A stretch of 51,896 bases of DNA from Cytophagaceae bacterium (GTDB lineage: Bacteria > Bacteroidota > Bacteroidia > Cytophagales > UBA9547), in NCBI GenBank assembly GCA_027488865.1, contig JAIYAU010000057.1, positions 1 through 51,896 of the forward strand, read 5' to 3'. The position numbers were made by a program, and so were the translations under genes. How positions within the stretch are numbered: position 1 is the stretch's first letter; the number at the start of each line of letters is the position of its first letter. The notes beneath the pieces were generated by a model. The model was not told where the DNA came from and ran no database searches. It saw only the letters and a list, made by a program, of their open reading frames with translations. Below, in pieces: positions 43,240-51,877 of this stretch.

Positions 43240-43803
43240 ATGTCAATTAGTTTAAATAAGGGTGGATCTTTTAACCTAACAAAAGAAGCTCCTGCGTTAA
43301 AGAAAATAATGTTTGGACTTGGTTGGGAAATGAAACCAGATCAACCATTAGATTTAGATGCATCGGTCTTTTTATTAGGTGCTAATTTAAAATTACCTCA
43401 AGATTTATTTTTTGTTTTCTACAATAATTTAAAGTCTCCAGATGGAGCGGTACAACACACTGGTGATAACAGAACAGGATTTGGAGAAGGCGACGATGAG
43501 ATGATTCTTTGTAATCTTGATTTGATTGACAATCGAATTACTGAGATTATAGTGTGCGTGACAATTCACGAAGCAATTTCAAGAAGACATAATTTTGGGT
43601 TACTTCAGTCGGCCTATGCTCGTCTATATGATGTAGAAAATAAAAAAGAAATTCTTAATTATGATCTGGATGCGTCAAATTCTTCTGATGCTGGAATGAT
43701 ATTTGGCAAACTCCGTAAAGAAGCTAATGAGTGGAAGTTTTATGCAGTTGGCGAAGGCAATGGTGGAGCTGGTTTACAAGGTTATGTTGACAACTTTGGG
43801 TAA
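43240..43803 (+). CDS. TerD-family protein (second of tandem pair)
   Basis: A 187-residue paralogue of the preceding gene with the same TerD motifs: DLDASVFLLGAN, SPDGAVQHTGDN, GDDEMILCNLDLIDN, and the same C-terminus. Differences are scattered (for example V to L, D to A and S to L) and no key Asp of the metal motifs is lost. The upstream 30-40 bp (ATGTTTCTTAATT...) and the downstream hairpin also match those of copy 1, so the duplicated unit of about 711 bp included the flanks. Confidence 0.95.
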   Translation: MSISLNKGGSFNLTKEAPALKKIMFGLGWEMKPDQPLDLDASVFLLGANLKLPQDLFFVFYNNLKSPDGAVQHTGDNRTGFGEGDDEMILCNLDLIDNRITEIIVCVTIHEAISRRHNFGLLQSAYARLYDVENKKEILNYDLDASNSSDAGMIFGKLRKEANEWKFYAVGEGNGGAGLQGYVDNFG

Positions 43804-43826
43804 GCTGGAAGGTATATATACAATGA

Positions 43827-43860
43827 ATAAGCCTTTCAATAATAAAAATGAAGGGCTTAT
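43827..43860 (+). terminator. Terminator after the second TerD gene
   Basis: The arms ATAAGCCTTTC (43827-43837) and GAAGGGCTTAT (43850-43860), with one G-T wobble and a 12-nt loop, are followed by TTGTTTTT. It is a diverged copy of the hairpin at 43112-43146. Confidence 0.85.
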
Positions 43861-43909
43861 TTGTTTTTAAAGGGTTTGGTTTGAATAAGGTTATAACTCT
43901 TAATTAGGT

Positions 43910-44371
43910 CTATTTAGCAACCTCTTTCTCCCCGACATAATATAGAGGAATGGCAGTAGCCGTTCCTATTTGTGTTTCTGCCCTAAAATATAACTTTGTC
44001 TTACCACTTTCCACAATAACATAGCCATGATCAGTAATAAAATCATTGTAAGGCGCTTTATCATACACTGGCACACCTTTAATGGTAGTATTGGTAAGGG
44101 CAGAAATTGTTTGTTGATCAATTTTTAAGTAAGTAGCAGAAGCTTGTCCTAATGAATTGCTCCCTGTTATTCGCGCTTTAAATGGGTCAAATCCAGTATA
44201 TGCTATGGAAATTGTATTATTATCTACTTTACTTACAATGGCCGTTGTATTAAGTATCGGATCTTTATAAGTACCTACAAATTGAGTTGCACTATCTACA
44301 GCAGGGTCGGCAGCTTTCCTACAGGCAAATAAAGCAAAAACGCTTACGATCAGAAGTATAATATTTTTCAT
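43910..44371 (-). CDS. Small predicted lipoprotein
   Basis: A 153-residue protein with a lipoprotein signal: MKNIILLIVSVFALFACRKA, lipobox LFAC with Cys17. The mature part is beta-rich (TQFVGTYKDPIL, NTISIAYTGFDPFKARI, KTKLYFRAET), consistent with a small barrel or beta-sandwich on the periplasmic or outer-membrane face. I do not recognise a family. It is the last gene after pstB on the same strand with 32 bp between, so it may be part of the pst transcript, though no phosphate role is visible. Confidence 0.8.
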   Translation of the reverse strand: MKNIILLIVSVFALFACRKAADPAVDSATQFVGTYKDPILNTTAIVSKVDNNTISIAYTGFDPFKARITGSNSLGQASATYLKIDQQTISALTNTTIKGVPVYDKAPYNDFITDHGYVIVESGKTKLYFRAETQIGTATAIPLYYVGEKEVAK

Positions 44372-44403
44372 TTATATTAAATTTAAGGTTCAAATATAAT
44401 TAA

Positions 44404-45156
44404 TTAACCAAACTTACCACCTACATAGTTTTGTGTAAGTTCTATTGAAGCATTTTTGAATATTTTTGGTGTCTTATCGTATTCAATTAATTCTCCAACA
44501 TAGAAAAAGGCAGTTTTATCACTTACACGCGCAGCTTGCTGCATATTATGTGTCACAATTATTATAGTATATTCTTTTTTAAGCTCAAGCAATAGTTCTT
44601 CTACTTTAGAAGTTGAAATGGGATCTAAAGCTGACGTGGGCTCATCCATTAAAATCACATTAGGCTCAACCGCAATAGTACGAGCAATACAAAGTCTTTG
44701 TTGTTGACCTCCTGAAAGCGCCAAACCTGATTTTTTAAGATTATCTTTTACCTCATCCCAAAGAGCTGCTTGCACCAAGGCTTTTTCCACTTTTTCTTTT
44801 ACTACCGAACTTTTGGTAATACCATTGACCCTTAAACCATAAGCCACATTGTCAAATATAGATTTTTGAAATACCGTGGGCTTTTGAAATACCATACCAA
44901 CGTTCTTTCTTAGTTCATTTACATCTACTTTGTTGCTGTAGATATTATTATCATCAATTTTAATATTGCCATTGATTTTAACACCATAAATCAAATCGTT
45001 CATTCTGTTTATAGTTCGAAGGAAGGTAGATTTACCGCAACCTGATGGACCAATTAGCGCTACTATTTCGTTGGCTTCTACTTGCATGCTTACATTCTTT
45101 AAAGCGTGCATTTTTCCATAGAACAGGTTAACTTCTTGAGCGTCTATTTTAAACAT
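44404..45156 (-). CDS. pstB: Phosphate ABC transporter ATPase
   Basis: PstB powers high-affinity phosphate import. The 250-residue protein has Walker [19 protein letters not shown] (residues 35-52), signature [15 protein letters not shown] (about residues 147-161), and Walker [16 protein letters not shown] (about 167-181). The end, [18 protein letters not shown], is typical of PstB. It is the fourth gene of pstSCAB. The usual phoU gene does not follow; a lipoprotein gene does. Confidence 0.97.
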   Translation of the reverse strand: MFKIDAQEVNLFYGKMHALKNVSMQVEANEIVALIGPSGCGKSTFLRTINRMNDLIYGVKINGNIKIDDNNIYSNKVDVNELRKNVGMVFQKPTVFQKSIFDNVAYGLRVNGITKSSVVKEKVEKALVQAALWDEVKDNLKKSGLALSGGQQQRLCIARTIAVEPNVILMDEPTSALDPISTSKVEELLLELKKEYTIIIVTHNMQQAARVSDKTAFFYVGELIEYDKTPKIFKNASIELTQNYVGGKFG

Positions 45157-45194
45157 TTTATTCTGTTATTTTTATTGACAATATTTTCAATTTG

Positions 45195-46040
45195 TTATTT
45201 ACTCATTGATTTTCTAATCCAGTTGGCTAAAAGATTTAAAATCAACACAATTAATGTTAGTACTAAAGCTGTTCCAAAGGCAATTCTCGAGGTAGATTCG
45301 GGATCTATTCCACTTGTTGAAACCACATAGAGATGGTAAGGAAGTGCCATCACTTGTTCGTTCCAAGCAAGGTTTATTTTTGGTAAAAAATACGCTGCAA
45401 CGGTGAACATAATGGGTGCTGTTTCGCCCGAAATACGACTTATAGATAAGATTAATCCTGTTATAATGTTTGGGAATGCTGCTGGTAATACAACTTTTTG
45501 GATAGTTTGCCATTTTGTAGCACCTAGTGCATAGCTAGTTAACCTAAAATCCAGCGGTATAAATTTTAAAGATTCCTCCGTTGTACGTATTACAATTGGT
45601 AATACCAAAATTCCTAATGTGAGGGATCCAGCCAATAAACTTACACCAAATTCTAAAGTGTTTACAAATAATGACATGCCAAAAAGACCAAAAACAATAG
45701 ATGGAATACCAGCTAAATTATTAGTAATCATTCGTATAAATTTACGAACCCAGTTGTCGTAGGTGTATTCATTCATAAATATACCCGCCAATATTCCAAT
45801 CGGAAATGCAACCAACGATGCACCTGCTATTAATGCCAATGTGCCAACTATTGCTGGGAAAATTCCACCTTTGGTCATACCATCTTCGGGGGCCTTAGTA
45901 ATAAATTCCCAACTCATAGCTGGTATACCTTTGTACAACAATACACCAAGGATGGCAAACACCAAAGCAAATACTAGGAATGAGAAAAGATAGAATATGC
46001 TAAATGCAAATCCTTGGAAAAATTTCTTTTTAAACGCCAT
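45195..46040 (-). CDS. pstA: Phosphate ABC transporter permease PstA
   Basis: A 281-residue integral membrane subunit with about six helices. Typical blocks are GAIVGTLALIAG-like (FPAIVGTLALIAGASLVAFP), NNLAGIPSIVFGLFGMSLFV (about residues 88-107), and the EAA-type loop TTEESLKFIPLDFRLTSYALGATKWQTIQK (about residues 152-181, in pieces), which contacts the ATPase. It pairs with PstC. Gaps to its neighbours are 29 bp (upstream) and 38 bp (downstream), so a single operon is likely. Confidence 0.95.
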   Translation of the reverse strand: MAFKKKFFQGFAFSIFYLFSFLVFALVFAILGVLLYKGIPAMSWEFITKAPEDGMTKGGIFPAIVGTLALIAGASLVAFPIGILAGIFMNEYTYDNWVRKFIRMITNNLAGIPSIVFGLFGMSLFVNTLEFGVSLLAGSLTLGILVLPIVIRTTEESLKFIPLDFRLTSYALGATKWQTIQKVVLPAAFPNIITGLILSISRISGETAPIMFTVAAYFLPKINLAWNEQVMALPYHLYVVSTSGIDPESTSRIAFGTALVLTLIVLILNLLANWIRKSMSK

Positions 46041-46069
46041 ATTTTAAATTCTATAGATTAATCTAGTAA

Positions 46070-47293
46070 TTACCTCTTTTTTAAATTTAACCCTTCTGCT
46101 ATTAAGTTCATAATGAAGGTAATTATAAATAAAATACAGCCAAGCATAAATAATGCTTGGTAATGAATTCCTCCTTGTGGTGCTTCGCCAAGTTCTGAAG
46201 CAATAGTTGCTGTTATGGTGCGAACAGATGCGTAAAAAGGATTTTTAAAATGACCTTCATAATCAAGCAAATAAGGAATGACAGCGGCATTCCCAGTTAC
46301 CATAATTACTGCCATTGTTTCACCAATTGCTCTGCCTATTCCCAATAAACTTGCGGAAATTATACCTGATTTAGCATAGGGAATAATGACTCTTGAAATA
46401 GTTTGCCATTTATTAGCACCAAGAGCATAACTTGCTTCTTTGAGTTCGCTTGGTGTAGACTTCATAGCGTCTTCCGAAAGTGTGATGATGGTTGGTAGTG
46501 ATATAATTCCAAGTAAAATACTACCAGAAAGAGCTGTTTCTCCTACTGGAAGATCAAAAAAATCAGCTACAAATGGTACTAGTAATGCTAAACCTAGGTA
46601 TCCAAATACTACAGATGGAATACCTGCTAACAATTCGATGGTTGGCTTAAGCACTTGATGCACGTTTTTAGGCGCTAATTCTGACAAGTAAACTGCTACA
46701 GCCAAGCCTATAGGTAAGCTAAACAGTATGGCTCCTAGGCTTACTAATAATGAACCCAAAATAATAGGCAACACTCCTAACTGTACCGCAGGGGTGGCGG
46801 TAGGATGCCATTCTTTCCCTCCAACAAAATCTTTCAATGAAATATTTTTCATATGAAATTTTTTGATTTTTGGCGGCAGGTATTTTTCAGGGAATACGGC
46901 AATCACACCTGGATTATTCATGATATATTCACCAATTTTGGAAGGTAAATATTCAAAAGAACTTCCAAGTTCTTCAAGTGTAAATAGGCGATCTACATCC
47001 GAAAGAGTAAAAAGCACAATGGGTTCATCCTTACCTCCAAGATCTTTCCAATTTCGTATTTCTTTTTCAAAAATTTGTTTAATCTCTTCAGGTTTTAATT
47101 CCTTAATTGGGTTGGTTGGATTAAGCATGATTGCCGTACCTTCCTCTAAGGGCTGTTGATTAAAAAGACCAATCCCCTCTTTAAATAAGAAAAAGACAAT
47201 TAAGAAAACTATAAGTATGGCCAAGTTGCCACTTATAAAAACAAGGCTTTCAATAAACCCTTCTTTAAGCTTGAATAGAAAACTTTTTTTCAC
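46070..47293 (-). CDS. pstC: Phosphate ABC transporter permease PstC with a periplasmic insert
   Basis: The PstC partner of PstA, longer than usual at 407 residues. TM1 (about residues 20-38) is followed by a ~130-residue extracytoplasmic region before TM2 (about residues 172-192); E. coli PstC has a much shorter loop. In the insert, residues about 57-100 (LNPTNPIKELKPEEIKQIF, then RNWKDLGGKDEPIVLFT) closely resemble the PstS segment HPTNKVNQLTRAQLEGIF, NWKEVGGEDLKIIVYS encoded next door. Residues 124-140 (IMNNPGVIAVFPEKYLP) resemble PstS GGIGYVGLIYANK. The rest is ordinary PstC: LLAGIPSVVFGYLGLALLV and the EAA loop ELKEASYALGANKWQTISRV. Confidence 0.93.
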   Translation of the reverse strand: MKKSFLFKLKEGFIESLVFISGNLAILIVFLIVFFLFKEGIGLFNQQPLEEGTAIMLNPTNPIKELKPEEIKQIFEKEIRNWKDLGGKDEPIVLFTLSDVDRLFTLEELGSSFEYLPSKIGEYIMNNPGVIAVFPEKYLPPKIKKFHMKNISLKDFVGGKEWHPTATPAVQLGVLPIILGSLLVSLGAILFSLPIGLAVAVYLSELAPKNVHQVLKPTIELLAGIPSVVFGYLGLALLVPFVADFFDLPVGETALSGSILLGIISLPTIITLSEDAMKSTPSELKEASYALGANKWQTISRVIIPYAKSGIISASLLGIGRAIGETMAVIMVTGNAAVIPYLLDYEGHFKNPFYASVRTITATIASELGEAPQGGIHYQALFMLGCILFIITFIMNLIAEGLNLKKR

Positions 47294-47351
47294 TTGGAGC
47301 TAATTAGAGAATCTCAGAGGCCTTAGTTGACCTCCGATTTGATATATTAAC

Positions 47352-48179
47352 TTATTTTATAGTAACATACCCTACGGCAGAAACCATGGTTTGCCCTTCT
47401 GGAGACAATACAAAGTCTATAAATGGTTTAATTTTGTTAAAATCACTTGAGATGTAATAATAAAATAGAGACCTAGTAATAGGATAGGTTTTATTCTTTG
47501 CATTGGCTATACTAGGCTTAACATAAGTTTTTCCATCAAAAGACACACCAAGAGATTTTACTGTTTTATTGGCATAAATCAATCCCACATAACCTATCCC
47601 CCCTTTAGTCTGGCTAATTGATTTCACAATGCCGTTGTTAGTTGGCATACTTAAAGCAGAGGATGCGTATTCCTTTTTATCTAAAACGTGTTCCTTAAAA
47701 AATTCGTAAGTTCCTGAACTTGTTTCTCTTGAGTAAACAATTATTTTCAAATCCTCCCCTCCAACTTCTTTCCAATTGGTGATTCTACCAGTAAAAATAC
47801 CTTCAAGCTGCGCTCTAGTAAGTTGGTTAACCTTATTAGTAGGATGTACTATTACATTTAGTGGATCTATAGCAATAGCTTTTTCTTTAATAACTTTTTT
47901 TGTTTCTTCAAACTTAAGAATTTCGCCAAGTTTAATTGGCCTTGAAGACATAGCTATATCCGTATTGCCATCTTTTAAGGCAATTATGCCTACACCACTT
48001 CCACCACCAGTTACACTTACAGCATTAGAGGAATTTTTTTTAGAAAAAGCCTCAGCAAGCCTCTGTACCAATGGCAACATGGTATCACTACCTTTTACTG
48101 AAATTGTGTTTTGAGAAAATACAGAAGAAAAAATACAGAGTGTTAATAAACCAAAAATGGTGTTTTTCATAATCATCAA
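47352..48179 (-). CDS. pstS: Phosphate-binding protein PstS
   Basis: The periplasmic phosphate receptor for PstCAB, 275 residues with a signal peptide (a hydrophobic run ending SSVFSQ). Type II periplasmic binding fold motifs are SVKGSDTMLPLVQRLAEAF (about residues 26-45), GGGSGVGIIALKDGNTDIAMSSR (about 58-80), NWKEVGGEDLKIIVYSRETSSGTYEFF (about 134-160, in pieces), and GGIGYVGLIYANK (about residues 190-202). SR.TSSGT is the phosphate-binding loop. It is the first gene of pstSCAB. An ATG at 48170 is an alternative start. Confidence 0.96.
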   Translation of the reverse strand: MMIMKNTIFGLLTLCIFSSVFSQNTISVKGSDTMLPLVQRLAEAFSKKNSSNAVSVTGGGSGVGIIALKDGNTDIAMSSRPIKLGEILKFEETKKVIKEKAIAIDPLNVIVHPTNKVNQLTRAQLEGIFTGRITNWKEVGGEDLKIIVYSRETSSGTYEFFKEHVLDKKEYASSALSMPTNNGIVKSISQTKGGIGYVGLIYANKTVKSLGVSFDGKTYVKPSIANAKNKTYPITRSLFYYYISSDFNKIKPFIDFVLSPEGQTMVSAVGYVTIK

Positions 48180-48307
48180 AATAAATAAACCCGTTTGAAA
48201 ATAAGATTAAATGCAAATTTGAATAATTGAAGTAGTTAACCTAGTATTTGGAGATTATTTTTTTGTTACCAAATCTTTATCTTTAACTCTAAATTCGAAT
48301 TCGATTT

Positions 48308-48315
48308 CAAATATA
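48308..48315 (-). promoter_or_regulatory. Possible promoter element of the pst operon
   Basis: The minus strand reads TATATTTG (TAnnTTTG), about 130 bp upstream of the pstS ATG, implying a leader of ~120 nt. No Pho-box was recognised. Confidence 0.3.
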
Positions 48316-48410
48316 AGGTCTAAATTAAATTTTTACAATGTTTGTACGGTTATTGTTAAGTAATCAATCAAAGTGAATAACGATTAAGTATTACATTCGT
48401 ATAAACTATT

Positions 48411-49961
48411 ATGATTCAAGTAAAGAGAAACGAACTCATTTGGTTGATTCTTTTTTTATTTCCTTATTTTTTAATGGGGCAAAACGATAGCCTATCTATA
48501 AAATATCAACATTATAGGGAAAGACTCAAAAAGTTTGTTTTAGTTGGTATCGAATGTGACTGTAAAGTCTATGGTGGCTATAGTTTACCAGCCCAACAAC
48601 GTATATATGGAACCACTGAATATGAGCGTTTTATTAAATGGGCCGATGACCCTGAGCCTCTAGGTTGGTACATGGCCATGTTAGCCACAGAACATGAAAT
48701 TTTAGTTCGTAAAGGCGATTTGGATAGTGCCAACAAAACAAAAATTGAATTGTATTATGCCATGAAGGCATTTGAAAGACTTGATTTAAAAGCTGAAAGC
48801 CAAACCTGGCCTAATTACATAAATACTGTATTTAAACCTCACGAAAAACATTGTAAGCCAGAAGACCTAAACGGTTTTTTTATGCGAAATGATGTTGACG
48901 AGAAGTTTTGTATTGACAACTATAGGTACTTTTTCCCAGAGTTTCCTGCTGATTCAATACCTATACTCAATGTGCATTACAACACTGACTTTAGCGGCAC
49001 TTTTGTAAATAAATATGATGGAATAGTTCATGGAAATAACCACATGAGTCAAGATCACATTGTAGATGTGATTTTTGGCTTTTCATTTATTAAAAAATAT
49101 TTAACAGGATATGAGTACGACCATGTGGATTTGGGAAAGTTAGCTTCAAGTCATGCAATTAGAATAATCGAAAGAATAAAAAGGCAAAATTGGATGGTCA
49201 CAATTCCAGGTACGGGAGATACCACAATTTTACAACCGTCACCTTTTAAAGTAGGTAAAGTAATAGTTTATAATCCTTTTATGAAATCTACCGAAAAAAC
49301 AGTAGCTATGGATGCTGGCTATCAAGCGTATATATTAAAAACAGGTTTTGAAAACGCCTTAAGATACTTCAAAAATGAGCCCGTCTATCCGCAATATGGA
49401 AGTCCCTTATGGAGTTTTGTTTGGCAAGAGTTTCAAAAACCCAAACAATTGAAAAAATTGCCCGAATTTATGGTAGCTTTTATTCAAGGGCTTGCTGCTA
49501 TTGGAGATTCTTGGGTAGAGCCCAAAAACTGCTACCATTGTATAGGCGTTCACACTAAAGGGAAATGTTACGGATTAGAAGGAATTCATAAAAGCAAAAC
49601 AGAAAAGGTGAATCACACAGCCATAGCTCTTAGAGACAATGGACTTGCCAACCATACAGAGATTTATTCCCTTATAAACAGCTTACTTTATAACAGACCT
49701 GCATTAATTACTGAAGAACACAGTAGAAAAATTGCAATATCTGCACCGTTTGAAGGGCCTGAGTATAAGAGATTTTGGAATGCTACTGAGCATGGTGGCA
49801 CGATAGGCTGGTTAAGTTCGAACAGATGGATGAAAAATAAACAAGCCTATAATCCAGATGCACCTAGCCATGACCAAGGTGAATTTAATGGTCTAGACTT
49901 CATGGTTTTTCATAATTTATATGTGTTATTGTATCATCAAGAAAATGTGGGAAAACGGTAA
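48411..49961 (+). CDS. 516-aa secreted protein of unknown function
   Basis: A large exported protein with a signal peptide (residues about 1-23, a hydrophobic run ending YFLMGQ). I do not recognise the family. Residues 24-130 are helical (SIKYQHYRERLKKFV, WYMAMLATEHEILVRKG). The middle has GIVHGNNHMSQDHIVDVIFG (about residues 203-222), and a Cys/His-rich stretch NCYHCIGVHTKGKCYGLEG at about residues 375-393. The end has SHDQGEFNGLDFMVFHNLYV. Helix-rich layout with many aromatics and His suggests an alpha-helical toroid or metal-binding protein, as in some carbohydrate-active enzymes; this is a guess. It stands alone, divergent from pstS. Confidence 0.82.
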   Translation: MIQVKRNELIWLILFLFPYFLMGQNDSLSIKYQHYRERLKKFVLVGIECDCKVYGGYSLPAQQRIYGTTEYERFIKWADDPEPLGWYMAMLATEHEILVRKGDLDSANKTKIELYYAMKAFERLDLKAESQTWPNYINTVFKPHEKHCKPEDLNGFFMRNDVDEKFCIDNYRYFFPEFPADSIPILNVHYNTDFSGTFVNKYDGIVHGNNHMSQDHIVDVIFGFSFIKKYLTGYEYDHVDLGKLASSHAIRIIERIKRQNWMVTIPGTGDTTILQPSPFKVGKVIVYNPFMKSTEKTVAMDAGYQAYILKTGFENALRYFKNEPVYPQYGSPLWSFVWQEFQKPKQLKKLPEFMVAFIQGLAAIGDSWVEPKNCYHCIGVHTKGKCYGLEGIHKSKTEKVNHTAIALRDNGLANHTEIYSLINSLLYNRPALITEEHSRKIAISAPFEGPEYKRFWNATEHGGTIGWLSSNRWMKNKQAYNPDAPSHDQGEFNGLDFMVFHNLYVLLYHQENVGKR

Positions 49962-50155
49962 CCACCATTTCTAAATGTTTGAGCACGAGTTGAAAAATTT
50001 AGTTAGGTGGACAAGCGACCTCCTATCCTAGTAATCAAGAATAGCCATAAATTACTCAATTAATCTAAAGCTTAAAAACCGTGGCTCAACACCAAACTTG
50101 GAATGGATAATATACATAAGTGAGAGACGATAAAAGACACTATGCTGTTCATTAT

Positions 50156-50488
50156 TTATTTATTAATAATATTTTCCATCCCCCACTTTTCCATTTCATG
50201 AAGCACTGGAGCAAGACTTTTTCCTAGCACAGTTAATTCATATTCAACTCGTGGGGGAATTTCATTAAACTGCTTTCTTATAACCAAACCATCTTCTTCC
50301 AATTCTTTCAACTGTTCTGTCAATACCTTTCTCGAGAGGTCTGGAATACGAGCAGAGATTTCACCGAAACGCCTTTTCTCAGATCTTAAGCAATATAAGA
50401 TGACAGGCTTCCATTTACCTCCTATGAGCTGAAGCAAACCAGTTACTGGACATTTCATTTCTCCTTTTTTAGTTGAATTAGTTACCAT
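50156..50488 (-). CDS. HxlR-family transcriptional regulator
   Basis: A 110-residue winged-helix regulator of the HxlR/DUF24 group. Typical sequence: CPVTGLLQLIGGKWKPVILYCL (about residues 13-34) with a conserved Cys13 that in several family members senses quinones or aldehydes. The recognition region is RRFGEISARIPDLSRKVLTEQLKELEEDGLV (about residues 39-69, in pieces), then the wing with PPRVEYELTVLGKSL. It is divergently transcribed from an NmrA-like oxidoreductase, a frequent partner gene. The gap between them carries several GTTAC/GTAAC half-sites. Confidence 0.95.
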   Translation of the reverse strand: MVTNSTKKGEMKCPVTGLLQLIGGKWKPVILYCLRSEKRRFGEISARIPDLSRKVLTEQLKELEEDGLVIRKQFNEIPPRVEYELTVLGKSLAPVLHEMEKWGMENIINK

Positions 50489-50491
50489 TTG

Positions 50492-50565
50492 GTTACTGCT
50501 ATTTTTAATGTTACCTAAGGGTAACTTGTTACAAGTTAAAACTATTATTAGTTACTTTGTGTAAC
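50492..50565. promoter_or_regulatory. Operator array between the HxlR and NmrA-like genes
   Basis: GTTAC or GTAAC half-sites occur at 50492-50496, 50510-50514, 50521-50525, 50528-50532, 50551-50555 and 50561-50565. They form inverted repeats GTTACC-TAAG-GGTAAC (50510-50525), a perfect AACTTGT-T-ACAAGTT (50523-50537), and GTTAC-TTTGT-GTAAC (50551-50565). They are likely sites for the HxlR dimer. Confidence 0.65.
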
Positions 50566-50598
50566 AAAAATAATAATTTAAATTAAAAAAGACAAAAA

Positions 50599-51480
50599 AT
50601 GATTTTAGTAACAGGAGCAACAGGGCAATTTGGGAAGTCAACAATCGATTTTCTTCTAAAAAAAGGCATTTCTTCAACCAATATTATAGCATTGGTAAGA
50701 GACGAAAAAAAAGCAGCTGATTTAAAAGACAAAGGAGTTGTATTGCGAATAGGCGATTATGACAATTATACTTCTCTAGTAAACGCATTTAAAGGTGTAG
50801 AAAAACTACTGTTTGTGTCCGGAAGCGACATTTTTAAACGACTGGAACAACATCAAAATGTGGTAAATGCGGCCAAAGAAGCAAGAGTACAACAAATTGT
50901 TTACACCAGTTTTCAAGGGAAAAACGAAACAGAATCCTCACCGCTTTGGCTAGTTACCCAGTCACATCTTCAAACTGAAACTTGGTTGAAAGAAAGCAGA
51001 ATAGACTACACCATTCTCAAGAATACACTCTATTTGGACTTTGTTCCTGCTTTTCTAGGTGAAAAAGTGTTAGAAACAGGGGTAATTTATTTACCGGCTG
51101 GGAACGGTAAAGTAGGAGCCGTTTTACGTTCAGAAATGGCAGAGGCTACTGCAAATATCCTTACCAGCGCAAATCAGGCAGGAAAAACTTACCGATTTAC
51201 CAGCCATGAAGCGTTTTCTTATCAGGAAGTAGCTCAACATCTTTCTGAAATTACGGGCAAAACAATCAATTATATTTCTCCAACAGCAGATGAGTACGCA
51301 AAAACCTTAACTGAATTTGGCGTACCAGCGGAATTCATTGGCTTGTTTTCCAGCTTTGCTGTTGCCCAGGCAAACGGAGAATTGGAAATGGTTGGCTCAG
51401 ACTTAGAACAGCTTTTGGGGCGCAAACCAACATCTGTAAAGACATTCTTAAATCAAGTTTATTCTCCTTCAATTAATTAA
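50599..51480 (+). CDS. NmrA-like NAD(P)-binding oxidoreductase (QorB/YtfG type)
   Basis: A 293-residue soluble atypical SDR. It begins ILVTGATGQFGKSTIDFLL (residues 2-20), the Rossmann glycine motif, then LRIGDYDNYTSLVNAFKGVEKLLFVSGSD (about residues 49-77, in pieces), and VYTSFQGKNE (about 100-109). The C-terminal region with GAVLRSEMAEATANIL (about residues 173-188) and FTSHEAFSYQEVAQHLSEITG is characteristic of QorB-type NAD(P)H:quinone oxidoreductases. It likely detoxifies quinones or electrophiles under control of the adjacent HxlR regulator. A hairpin lies ~130 bp downstream. Confidence 0.93.
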   Translation: MILVTGATGQFGKSTIDFLLKKGISSTNIIALVRDEKKAADLKDKGVVLRIGDYDNYTSLVNAFKGVEKLLFVSGSDIFKRLEQHQNVVNAAKEARVQQIVYTSFQGKNETESSPLWLVTQSHLQTETWLKESRIDYTILKNTLYLDFVPAFLGEKVLETGVIYLPAGNGKVGAVLRSEMAEATANILTSANQAGKTYRFTSHEAFSYQEVAQHLSEITGKTINYISPTADEYAKTLTEFGVPAEFIGLFSSFAVAQANGELEMVGSDLEQLLGRKPTSVKTFLNQVYSPSIN

Positions 51481-51840
51481 AAGCAGGGAATCTTCTAAGT
51501 CAGAATTCTAAACTATTGAAATAACTAAAAACATGCAATCTTCAAAGCACTCCTATTCTTGTTTATCATACGTGCTTTGACATCAATAAAAGCTGAAAAA
51601 TAATGATAAATGAAGCATAGCGAAATTGCCATGCTTTATTTTATTTGGGAGGGTTATACCACAGACGTTAAGCAAAGTGAATAGTATTTCTATTCACTTA
51701 AATATTTGCTTTAAAAATCTGTTTAAAGCTATTAAAGTATGTAACATCGCTTGAAAAGGGAGTATGAAGTTAAAGCATGATACCGGGAGCAGAACTATCC
51801 TGCGTTGTTAAATGCATTAATACATAGGATGGAAATGGGC
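51481..51840. other. Intergenic region between the oxidoreductase and the rRNA terminator
   Basis: About 360 bp without a credible gene in any frame. It contains the hairpin at 51613-51636. The remainder, including 51650-51840, has no feature I can name. Confidence 0.6.
51613..51636 (+). terminator. Candidate terminator of the NmrA-like gene
   Basis: The arms AAGCATAGC (51613-51621) and GCCATGCTT (51628-51636), with one mismatch and a 6-nt loop, are followed by TATTTTATTT. The distance of ~130 bp from the stop lowers confidence. Confidence 0.5.
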
Positions 51841-51870
51841 AAAAAAAAGAGCTCTAGGGATAGAGCTCTT
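51841..51870 (-). terminator. Rho-independent terminator of the rRNA operon
   Basis: The perfect 10-bp stem AAGAGCTCTA (51847-51856) and TAGAGCTCTT (51861-51870), with GGGA loop, is flanked by A-run 51841-51848. Read on the minus strand this is a stem followed by a U-tract, 8 bp after the end of the 5S sequence. Confidence 0.85.
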
Positions 51871-51877
51871 AAGATAA

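Noticed and set aside
45214-45513. Second minus-strand frame inside pstA
   Set aside because: It is out of frame with the PstA coding sequence, with no motif or independent start signal.
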